The translations under genes and the position numbers were made by a program. Shown here piece by piece: positions 1-6,330 of a DNA stretch of 62,069 bases (the first letter of the stretch is position 1; each line of letters starts with the position of its first letter). This stretch comes from Desulfotignum sp. (lineage in GTDB: Bacteria > Desulfobacterota > Desulfobacteria > Desulfobacterales > Desulfobacteraceae). A model generated the notes under the pieces. The model saw nothing but the letters and a program-made list of their open reading frames with translations, was not told the origin of the DNA and searched no databases. The stretch is from assembly GCA_011390635.1 (NCBI GenBank), contig JAABSA010000008.1, forward strand, positions 57,454 to 119,522, in the 5' to 3' direction.

Positions 1-13
1 GGGGGCATGGGTG

Positions 14-403
14 TTATTGAAAAAACTGGGTTTTGCTGGTAACCTCGGATTTTATCTGATTCAGTGTGTCGGTGAGGGTTGCAATGACATTTTCCCGTAT
101 GTCTCCGGCCACCACCAGAAACATGACATCATCTCCCACTGTCAGTTTAGTGTTTTCCCTGATATGCACCTGGATATCCAGGATCCCGGGCCGGGATCTC
201 TCTTTTTGTAAAATTTCTGCCAGCCGCCGGTGGTCCACTTGAATTTCAAGGCCTGTAACAGGCCGTCCCTCTCTGGAGGTTGCCCGGACAATACCGTTAT
301 GGGCCAGGATCATGCCCGCCCTGGAAAAATCAGGGTGTGCCTTTATCTGTGCCACCATCTGTGCCAGGGTTTCTGGTTCATTTTTTCCGTCATTTTTATC
401 CAT
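14..403 (-). CDS. moaE: MoaE-like molybdopterin synthase large subunit
   Basis: A protein of 129 residues. It resembles MoaE, which transfers sulfur from MoaD to precursor Z to make molybdopterin. The core carries the family pattern: an AGMILAHNGIVR strand, then GLEIQVDH, then a conserved ERSRPG and IHRxGxLxVGD-like stretch (HIRENTKLTVGDD). The start ATG at 403 has an AAGGAAAT ribosome site; the longer reading from 451 runs into mobA and lacks one. The gene follows mobA with a 10-base gap, so they are co-transcribed. Odd point: the C-terminus ends KTQFFQ where typical MoaE has a lysine-rich IWKKE motif whose lysines are catalytic. Family is fairly sure, but catalytic activity is not. Confidence 0.75.
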   Translation of the reverse strand: MDKNDGKNEPETLAQMVAQIKAHPDFSRAGMILAHNGIVRATSREGRPVTGLEIQVDHRRLAEILQKERSRPGILDIQVHIRENTKLTVGDDVMFLVVAGDIRENVIATLTDTLNQIKSEVTSKTQFFQ

Positions 404-413
404 TATTATTTCC

Positions 414-1019
414 TTACCTTTTTTTGGCTGCCATCTGTTTTGCCTGTTCAAGATCCCCCAGGGTATTCACATTAAAGATAAACCCCAGGTCCGGATCCAG
501 TTTTTTCAATACGGAGACCGGCACTTCTTTGACATGTTTTTTCTTATAAAAACTTTTGATCTTATACATGTTTTTTGCCAGATTCGCCTCGATCAATGGA
601 ATACATTCTCTGGCATACACTGCAGACAAAGGCTGCAGTCCGTCATCAGTACGGGGAATGATCACCTGGTCACCCGGTTTGATTTTGCCCACCAGGTGCC
701 GGATAACCGCCTCACTGGCAAAAGGAATATCACATGCAGTTACATAAGCATAGGGATATGAGGCGTAAAACAAACCGGCATGCAGCCCTGCCAGGACGCA
801 CCGGGCCGGAATGATATCCGTCACCACCATCATATCAGGCTCCAGAAACTCCTCTGGCTCATTGACCACGATGATATTTTCTGCAAACACCCGTGAAAAA
901 AGGGTGCAAAGCCTTTCCAGCATGGTGGTCTCTCCGATCCTGTGAAAGGTTTTTTTCTTTCCGGGAAGCCGGCTGTTTTTTCCGCCGGCCAGAATCACCC
1001 CTGTACAATCCAGTTTCAT
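414..1019 (-). CDS. mobA: MobA-like molybdenum cofactor guanylyltransferase
   Basis: A 201-residue nucleotidyltransferase of the MobA type, which attaches GMP to molybdopterin to form the guanine dinucleotide cofactor used by formate dehydrogenases and related enzymes. The N-terminus carries the nucleotide-binding signature (VILAGGKNSRLPGKKK), then the metal-binding acidic motif ACDIPF and the late FNVNT motif. The ATG at 1019 is chosen because GGTGG lies just upstream. A convincing sigma-70 promoter precedes it (TATAAT on the minus strand at 1059-1064). The gene leads a two-gene unit with the moaE-like gene, and moaB lies nearby on the other strand. Functional call is good; specificity for GTP over CTP is inferred. 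Confidence 0.82.
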   Translation of the reverse strand: MKLDCTGVILAGGKNSRLPGKKKTFHRIGETTMLERLCTLFSRVFAENIIVVNEPEEFLEPDMMVVTDIIPARCVLAGLHAGLFYASYPYAYVTACDIPFASEAVIRHLVGKIKPGDQVIIPRTDDGLQPLSAVYARECIPLIEANLAKNMYKIKSFYKKKHVKEVPVSVLKKLDPDLGFIFNVNTLGDLEQAKQMAAKKR

Positions 1020-1058
1020 TCCACCTGTCCTTGGCAAAGATCCATGATAATTCCACTG

Positions 1059-1086
1059 ATTATAGCCCAGTCACCCTGAAAATCAA
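1059..1086 (-). promoter_or_regulatory. Sigma-70 promoter for mobA-moaE
   Basis: Read on the minus strand: TTGATT at 1086-1081, a 16-base spacer, then a perfect TATAAT at 1064-1059. The predicted transcript start is near 1052, about 33 bases ahead of the mobA start codon. Seen directly; activity is inferred. Confidence 0.6.
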
Positions 1087-1242
1087 GGCACAGCCCTTTG
1101 ATTTTGATTTTTGGTCTGCCAGCTGACACAGGGGAAAGGTTTCACATTCCTGCACACGGGTCAGATAACCCAGGATGCCGTTCCCCGGCAACAGTTTCTT
1201 CCCTGTGCTCCACGGTAGCGGCAAGGGCAATTGCCTGTTGAT
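1087..1242. other. Intergenic stretch between mobA promoter and hairpin element 1
   Basis: About 150 bases between the divergent mobA and pyrR genes, upstream of hairpin element 1. I see no gene of convincing length. The minus strand has short open stretches without a ribosome site, and I found no molybdenum-cofactor riboswitch consensus by eye. Confidence 0.4.
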
Positions 1243-1354
1243 GCAGCGTCACATATATTGACATAGCCCCCTGTGGGTGCCGTGTGACAGGACCGTCAGA
1301 TGCCAATCTCGGGCCGGTCACACGGCACCCACAGGGGGCGGGGTATCAAGCTGC
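1243..1354 (+). repeat. Hairpin element 1 (conserved core, variable stem)
   Basis: A perfect 22-base inverted repeat (1267-1288 with 1317-1338) encloses a 28-base loop. The loop holds the shared core GGACCGTCAGA (1290-1300) and ATCTCGGGCCGG (1306-1317). The core itself folds: GG/CC, an A-G mismatch, CCG/CGG, an unpaired TC, then AGA/TCT closing a short loop. Weaker outer pairing (GCAGC 1243-1247 with GCTGC 1350-1354) may lengthen it. The same core, with unrelated stems, recurs at 17892-17922, 18025-18141 and 45741-45769. It lies upstream of pyrR in the same direction. Function unknown. Confidence 0.8.
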
Positions 1355-1383
1355 TGAACAGGATGTGGTTACATGCGGTTGCG

Positions 1384-1414
1384 CCGGGGGGCAAACCAGG
1401 GGCTTGCCCCCCGG
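1384..1414 (+). repeat. GC-rich hairpin in the pyrR upstream region
   Basis: A perfect 11-base inverted repeat: CCGGGGGGCAA at 1384-1394 with TTGCCCCCCGG at 1404-1414, loop of 9 bases. It is followed by GAAAAAAG and not by a run of T on either strand, so it is not a typical terminator. It sits between hairpin element 1 and the pyrR start and could shape the pyrR leader RNA. Confidence 0.55.
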
Positions 1415-1507
1415 GAAAAAAGATGGTACATGGAAAAGGATACCACCATTGGCGGGCATATGCTCCGGTTTTACATGGTACTGCCCACCGCAAACGAAAG
1501 GCATTGA

Positions 1508-2047
1508 ATGAAACAGACCAGACCCATTCTCAATGACCAGGATTTCAAACGCATCATTTCCAGGATCGCCCATGAAATCATAGAAATCCACAGGGGCGCC
1601 CGGGATCTGGCTCTGGTGGGCATCCAGACCCGGGGGGATTTTCTGGCCAAGCGTCTGGCAGACCAGATCAGGCGTATTGAAGGTGTCACCCTGCCTGTGG
1701 GCAGCATGGACATCAACATGTACAGAGATGACTGGACCAAAATCAGCCACCAGCCCATTGTCAGGCCTTCTGATATCCCTTTCAGCGTGGATGACAAAAT
1801 AATCATCCTGGTGGATGATGTTTTGTACACGGGAAGAACCATCCGGGCGGCCATGGAAGCCCTCATGGACTTTGGCCGGCCCGCCCGCATCGAACTGGCC
1901 ATTCTGGTGGACCGGGGACACAGAGAACTGCCCATACAGGCCGATTACAAAGGTATTTTTGTGGATACGGAACACCAGGACACCATCCATGTTCATGTAT
2001 CTGAATATGATAAAAAAGACCAGGTATTCAAGGAAATCAACAAATGA
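1508..2047 (+). CDS. pyrR: PyrR-type bifunctional pyrimidine regulator / uracil phosphoribosyltransferase
   Basis: A 179-residue phosphoribosyltransferase-fold protein of full PyrR length. The PRPP-binding loop is clear near residues 98-114 (IILVDDVLYTGRTIRAA), preceded by the QTRG loop (GIQTRGDFLAKRL) and the MDINMYRDD segment typical of PyrR. Family members salvage uracil with PRPP and in many bacteria bind pyr leader RNA to control transcription. The ribosome site AAAGG lies 7 bases before the ATG. It overlaps moaB by four bases. I did not find the known PyrR-binding loop consensus in the upstream hairpins, so regulation of its own leader is unproven. Confidence 0.9.
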   Translation: MKQTRPILNDQDFKRIISRIAHEIIEIHRGARDLALVGIQTRGDFLAKRLADQIRRIEGVTLPVGSMDINMYRDDWTKISHQPIVRPSDIPFSVDDKIIILVDDVLYTGRTIRAAMEALMDFGRPARIELAILVDRGHRELPIQADYKGIFVDTEHQDTIHVHVSEYDKKDQVFKEINK

Positions 2048-2547
2048 GCACCGCAGAACACAAAAAAGCAGGTGTAAAAGAGATCCGTATAGCGGTAATT
2101 TCCGTGTCCACCACCCGGAAGCTGTCAGATGACAAAAGCGGCACATGGATTAAAAAACAGGCAAAAAAAGAAGGGCATGAAGTGGTGATTCACCAGGTTG
2201 TCACAGATGATACAGGTGCCATCCAGGAACTTTTGGGCCATGTTGTCGACAAAATCACCCCCCATGCGGTGATCATGACCGGCGGCACCGGCATCAGCCC
2301 CAAAGATGTCACCATAGAAGCGGTGCAACCGTTTTTTGACAAGGAACTCACGGCCTTTGGTCCCTTGTTTGCCCAGCTCTCTTATGAGGAAATTGACGCT
2401 GCCGCCATCCTGTCCAGGGCCACGGCAGGTATTGTGAAAAACATTCTGGTGTTCTGCATTCCGGGCAGCATCAAGGCCTGTAAGCTGGCCTGCAACGCCC
2501 TGATTTTCCCTGAACTGGGACACCTGTTAAAACACATGAAGGAATAA
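2044..2547 (+). CDS. moaB: MoaB/MogA-family molybdopterin adenylyltransferase
   Basis: A 167-residue MoaB-type protein that adenylates molybdopterin before metal insertion. The signature MTGGTGISPKDVTIEA (residues about 77-92) and the GPLFAQLSYEEI helix are both present, as is the C-terminal CIPGS motif that contacts the substrate. The start overlaps the end of pyrR by four bases, suggesting translational coupling. With mobA and the moaE-like gene it makes a small molybdenum cofactor group split over two strands. Family call is secure. Confidence 0.9.
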   Translation: MSTAEHKKAGVKEIRIAVISVSTTRKLSDDKSGTWIKKQAKKEGHEVVIHQVVTDDTGAIQELLGHVVDKITPHAVIMTGGTGISPKDVTIEAVQPFFDKELTAFGPLFAQLSYEEIDAAAILSRATAGIVKNILVFCIPGSIKACKLACNALIFPELGHLLKHMKE

Positions 2548-2549
2548 AA

Positions 2550-2954
2550 ATGACACAACTGGACCAATTTATTGCAGACTGGAAGGACAACGACACCCAT
2601 ATAAAAAAGGCGTTTGAAGAGTTGCTGGCCCATGTGAAAACCCTTGACAAGACCGAGGTGGCATTTATTGCCCGGCCCAATGTGAGCTATTCTGTGAGGC
2701 CGCGCCACCTGGAACAAAAAAAACGGTCATTGTTTGCCATGGTGGATGTAATTGATGACAACCCGGAAGAAAGATGGCTGTCCATCTGTTTTTACGGGGA
2801 AATGATCACAGACCCCGACGAAACTGGCGACCTCATCCCCGGCGGCCTGCTGGGAGAAGATGGATACTGCTTTGACCTGGATGCATATGATGCTGATGAC
2901 ATCGCATATCTCAAACAGCGCCTGACCCAGGCCCATGACAATGCCCCGGATTGA
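2550..2954 (+). CDS. Small conserved-looking protein of unknown function
   Basis: A 134-residue acidic soluble protein that I do not recognise. It starts two bases after the moaB stop region with AAGGAATAAAA as ribosome site, so it is the last gene of the pyrR-moaB unit. It has no signal peptide, membrane segment or cysteine pair. The middle is beta-rich (SVRPRHLEQKKRSLFAMVDV) and the C-terminal half is strongly acidic with a run of aspartates (CFDLDAYDADDIAYL). It converges on the YchF-like gene with only seven bases between them and no visible terminator. Confidence 0.7.
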   Translation: MTQLDQFIADWKDNDTHIKKAFEELLAHVKTLDKTEVAFIARPNVSYSVRPRHLEQKKRSLFAMVDVIDDNPEERWLSICFYGEMITDPDETGDLIPGGLLGEDGYCFDLDAYDADDIAYLKQRLTQAHDNAPD

Positions 2955-2961
2955 TAAAAAA

Positions 2962-4032
2962 TCACACGGAAAACCGGATATTTAAAATATCCCCGTCCGT
3001 TACAATGTAGTCTTTGCCTTCTACATAAAATTTACCGTTTTTCTTCAAACCGGCTTCAGATCCCACAGCCATGAGATCTTCACAGGAAAACACCTCCGCC
3101 CGGATAAATCCCCTTTCCAGGTCTGAATGGATCACCCCGGCGGCCCGGGGTGCAGTACTGCCCTGGCGCACCAGCCACTGACGGACCTCGTCTTTTCCAA
3201 CGGTGAAAAAGGAAATCAGGTTCAAGGAACGAAGGCACAGCCGGGTGAGCACCTCCAGTGCGGTTGCTTCTATTCCCAGGTCTTCCAGAAATTCTTTTTT
3301 TTCCTCTTTTGTATCCAGCAGGGCAATCTCCGCCTCCACCTTGGCTGACACCATCATGGCTTCAATGGCCTGGGCATCACAGCTTTCTTTGAATCTGGCC
3401 AGCAGCTCCTGACGGCCCAGGTCATCCTCTGCCACATTTACGGCAATCACCATTTTTTTTCTGGTAATAAAGGGATAACTGCGGATCATTTTTTCTTCAT
3501 CCCCGGTCAGGACCATCAGCCGCAGGGGGGTTTCCTGCTCCAGATGATCCTTGATCCGGACCATGAGTTCCAGCTCTTTTTGCCGGGTCTCATCCTTGAT
3601 TTTTTTGACTTCCTCTTCCAGGCGCTGTATCCGTTTTTCGGCAAAAATCTGGTCATGCATGAGCAGTTCCGCATTCACGGCTTCAAAGTCCCTGAAAGGG
3701 CTTACTGAACCTGATACATGGTACACAGCATCATCTTCAAAGGCCCGGATTACATGGCAGATGGCATCCATGTCTGCAATATCCTTGAAAATATTTCCCT
3801 GGGCAATGGTCTCCGCCTCCAGTTTAGGCAGCAGTACCAGATCCAGCCGCGCCTGCACCTGTTTTTTTGGTGCATACATCTCCACCAGGGACTGGAACCG
3901 GGAATCCTGAATATCAGCAGCACCAGGCACCGGTTTAAACGCCTTTGCCGGATCAGTGATCTCATTTCCCGTTAAAATCTGAAACAGGGTTTTCTTGCCT
4001 GCCTGGGGCAGGCCGATGATGCCAACCTTCAT
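2962..4032 (-). CDS. YchF/Obg-like GTPase homologue with altered nucleotide motifs
   Basis: A 356-residue protein with YchF architecture: N-terminal P-loop domain, central coiled coil (about residues 130-155) and C-terminal TGS domain ending in GDILNIRFSV. YchF proteins bind ribosomes and hydrolyse ATP. Here the P-loop reads GLPQAGKKT, where the family has GLPNVGKST, so the Mg-binding serine is lysine. The DxxG motif (normally DIAGLV) is replaced by LDLVLLPKL. The NVxE-like motif is kept (AVNVAEDD). This suggests a diverged paralogue with altered or lost hydrolysis, not the housekeeping YchF. The start is the first ATG; no clear ribosome site. Confidence 0.8.
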   Translation of the reverse strand: MKVGIIGLPQAGKKTLFQILTGNEITDPAKAFKPVPGAADIQDSRFQSLVEMYAPKKQVQARLDLVLLPKLEAETIAQGNIFKDIADMDAICHVIRAFEDDAVYHVSGSVSPFRDFEAVNAELLMHDQIFAEKRIQRLEEEVKKIKDETRQKELELMVRIKDHLEQETPLRLMVLTGDEEKMIRSYPFITRKKMVIAVNVAEDDLGRQELLARFKESCDAQAIEAMMVSAKVEAEIALLDTKEEKKEFLEDLGIEATALEVLTRLCLRSLNLISFFTVGKDEVRQWLVRQGSTAPRAAGVIHSDLERGFIRAEVFSCEDLMAVGSEAGLKKNGKFYVEGKDYIVTDGDILNIRFSV

Positions 4033-4114
4033 GTGTATATGTTGATCCTTGTTTTCATGGGTTTCATCAAAATTCCGGTGAGAGATATCAGCGTGACATC
4101 AGGCAGAACTTTTT

Positions 4115-4417
4115 TCAAGGCAGCTTTATCCTGCGCTTGTCAGGATCTTTGTGCTGCCGGTAGAGCACGGCCACATGGCCGACCATGCCGGCAAGACAGG
4201 CACGGGTCTGCAGAACAATGCCATCTAAAAGAGCTGCTTTGGTTTCTTTGTCCTTGTGGTCCACAAATTTAATTTTCATCAGTTCAGCCGCTTCCAGGGC
4301 GGTTTCAATTTCTTCCAGCAGCGCCGGGGTCGCCCCTTTCTGGCCCACCAGTGCTCCGGGATTCAAATGGTGGGCAAGCCCCCGCAGATATTTTCGCTGG
4401 GCACCTGTTAATTGCAT
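4115..4417 (-). CDS. yhbY: YhbY-type CRM-domain RNA-binding protein
   Basis: A 100-residue single-domain protein with the CRM fold. The motif LVGQKGAT near residue 24 corresponds to the family GxxG loop that contacts RNA, followed by the ELMKIKFV strand. YhbY associates with the 50S precursor and takes part in ribosome assembly. Start: GTG at 4420 and ATG at 4417 overlap; GGAAAAAAT lies upstream and the ATG is preferred. It precedes the YchF-like gene on the same strand with an 82-base gap, so both may serve ribosome-related functions. Confidence 0.85.
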   Translation of the reverse strand: MQLTGAQRKYLRGLAHHLNPGALVGQKGATPALLEEIETALEAAELMKIKFVDHKDKETKAALLDGIVLQTRACLAGMVGHVAVLYRQHKDPDKRRIKLP

Positions 4418-4505
4418 CACTATTTTTTCCTTAATACGTACATTTTAAAAAAAAGAATTATACCACAGCTCCGTCCCCATGACCAGATCAAGATTAACAC
4501 CATTG

Positions 4506-4534
4506 TTGACAAATCGACAAGTTTTCTTATTTTT
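4506..4534 (+). promoter_or_regulatory. Possible promoter for the metallochaperone gene
   Basis: A perfect TTGACA at 4506-4511 lies in the AT-rich gap before the heavy-metal protein. The matching -10 is poor (TTATTT or ATTTTT around 4527-4534). No metal-regulator operator is obvious. The rest of the 240-base gap, apart from a good ribosome site (AAGGAG), shows nothing I can name. Confidence 0.3.
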
Positions 4535-4658
4535 TTCCCATGCCGGCGACAAAAAATATTCCGCCGGCATCAGTGGTTTACTTTACACTGCATAATGCAA
4601 AAACAGGTTCTTATATGAAAATCTGTCTGCAGAATTATTTTTTCAAGGAGAAAATTTT

Positions 4659-4865
4659 ATGTCACAGGTCACCATCACCGTAAACAATATGAGCTGCAGC
4701 CATTGCTCGGGCATGGTCAAAAAAACCCTGGAAAACATTGCCGGTATTTCAGATGTTGCCGTGGACCTTTCCGGGAAAAAAGCCTCTTTTTCCGTCACCG
4801 AAGACAGCCTGGTGGACAAAGCAGTAACGGCCGTCACCGATGCCGGTTACCCGGCATCCAGATAA
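4659..4865 (+). CDS. CopZ-like heavy-metal-associated (HMA) protein
   Basis: A 68-residue single HMA domain. The metal-binding motif NMSCSHC (residues 9-15) has the CxxC pair for Cu(I) or a similar soft metal, and the domain ends with the usual AGYPA turn. Such proteins pass copper to P-type ATPases or buffer it. AAGGAG lies 9 bases ahead of the ATG. No copper ATPase is adjacent; the gene stands alone and converges with the HD-GYP gene. Metal identity is inferred from the family. Confidence 0.88.
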   Translation: MSQVTITVNNMSCSHCSGMVKKTLENIAGISDVAVDLSGKKASFSVTEDSLVDKAVTAVTDAGYPASR

Positions 4866-4887
4866 GTTCCGGCCCCGGGCAAAAAAA

Positions 4888-6126
4888 TCACAACAGCCCG
4901 GACAGGTCGAAATTATCTGATCGGTTAATGGTCAGAATGAAGCGCTTCAAAAGATCCTTGTCAAAACAATGGGACATGCCCTTGTCGCGCAGGCGCATCC
5001 TGGCCTCCACCCGTTTTTGTGCTTCTTCTTCCAGCATTTCTCTTTCCCGGAGCCGTTTGAGCTTGGCCTCATAATCATCTCTGACAATGGCTGTCACCGG
5101 CACTCTTTTATTTTCCCTGGCCTCTGCTTCAAATTTCTGGAGGGTTTCCAGATAGGGATTTTCCCCTGCCATGATCCTCAGGGCCTCAAAAGGGGTTTTG
5201 GCCGGTTTATACGGCCGCCTGGATGTCAGTGCGTCAAACACATCAATAATATGACAGACCTTGGCCAGTACTGGAATGTGATCTCTGCGCAGGCCCCTGG
5301 GATATCCGCTGCCATCTTCGTTTTCATGGTGATATAAAATCATCTGCATGAAAGATCTGGGCAATCTTGTTTCAAACAGCAGGCTGGTGGAATAGGCTGT
5401 GTGGGCTTGTATGATGACATATTCCAGATTATTGAGTTTTCCCGGCTTGTTAATCACATTCTTAGGGATTTTCACCTTGCCGATATCATGGAGGAATCCA
5501 GCCACAGTCGCCTGTATCATAAACTCTTTTACGGTTTGTTTTGTGGAAACGGGAAAAAGGTCCTGGTTGCAATTGATAAATGTGGCCGTCAGCCATCCCA
5601 CCTTTATGGAATGGGTGTGGGTTTCATAATCATGGCCCGCCAGATCGGCAACGCCCCCTAAAGATGCAATGCTGGAAATATAGTCAATGGCCTGGGAAAT
5701 CAGATGCTGGATGTTTTCCACCATATTCTGGCATTCCCTGCCGGAGGCAAAATTAATCTGAAAGGCTTCTTTGACCACTTCTGTGGACAATTGAATCAGG
5801 GTTTCTGTTTTCTTCCTGTTGTCTATTTCATCATGTTTTAAAATGAATTCCAGATTGTTCTTTACATATTCAGTATAGTTTTGACTCTGGTTCTTATGAA
5901 TATAGACGGTATCCCAGGCACGCAGCAATCCAATGAGCCGCTGTTTGGGAATGGAAGAGGAGTCTTTTAGAAGACAGCGGAACCGGTATTTCCCATCTTT
6001 TGTCTCATTTCGCTCAAACAGGGCGAAATCAGTCAGATAATCGGGATTAATGGACAAAGGATCAATGGGCACAAACAAACTGCCATCATCAAAATATTCC
6101 CCGGCCGAATCCAAGTCATCGCGCAT
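4888..6126 (-). CDS. HD-GYP domain protein (probable cyclic-di-GMP phosphodiesterase)
   Basis: A 412-residue cytoplasmic protein. The central HD-GYP domain is well preserved: HDIGKVKIPKNVINKPGKL, then the HHEN motif and DGSGYP with the GYP signature. These residues bind the metal centre that cleaves cyclic-di-GMP. The N-terminal 150 residues have no membrane helix and are not a domain I recognise. The C-terminus has a charged helix (about residues 335-385) likely to form a coiled coil. The gene is monocistronic. No GGDEF domain is present. Activity is inferred from intact motifs. Confidence 0.85.
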   Translation of the reverse strand: MRDDLDSAGEYFDDGSLFVPIDPLSINPDYLTDFALFERNETKDGKYRFRCLLKDSSSIPKQRLIGLLRAWDTVYIHKNQSQNYTEYVKNNLEFILKHDEIDNRKKTETLIQLSTEVVKEAFQINFASGRECQNMVENIQHLISQAIDYISSIASLGGVADLAGHDYETHTHSIKVGWLTATFINCNQDLFPVSTKQTVKEFMIQATVAGFLHDIGKVKIPKNVINKPGKLNNLEYVIIQAHTAYSTSLLFETRLPRSFMQMILYHHENEDGSGYPRGLRRDHIPVLAKVCHIIDVFDALTSRRPYKPAKTPFEALRIMAGENPYLETLQKFEAEARENKRVPVTAIVRDDYEAKLKRLREREMLEEEAQKRVEARMRLRDKGMSHCFDKDLLKRFILTINRSDNFDLSGLL

Positions 6127-6330
6127 TTTTACCGATACCCCAACGAAATCTTAATTTTTCATGTACACTGTTTTACCAATGGCCCCATATACCTGTCTAT
6201 TTGTATCAGGAACCTTGACCGGTGTAAAGACCTGGAATACGATCTGAATATTTGCCATAACCGATTGTGTACAGGGAGGACCTTCGCAGGAGCCCCTGTG
6301 CAGTCATATCATCGCTGGATGATCAAAGGG

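Noticed and set aside
1020-1250. Possible molybdenum-cofactor riboswitch or gene remnant upstream of mobA
   Set aside because: The mobA promoter sits only about 33 bases ahead of the gene, leaving no room for a riboswitch. Short minus-strand frames here have no ribosome site or recognisable family.
1267-1338. Hairpin element 1 as a PyrR-binding attenuator
   Set aside because: The known PyrR-binding loop consensus is not found, and the same core occurs beside genes unrelated to pyrimidines.
6268-6302. Short ACAGGG/CCCTGT hairpin with GGACC inside, upstream of the HD-GYP gene
   Set aside because: The 5' half recalls the GGACC of the hairpin family, but the TCAGA and ATCTCGGGCC parts are missing and the stem is only six pairs. 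Too weak to call a fifth copy.
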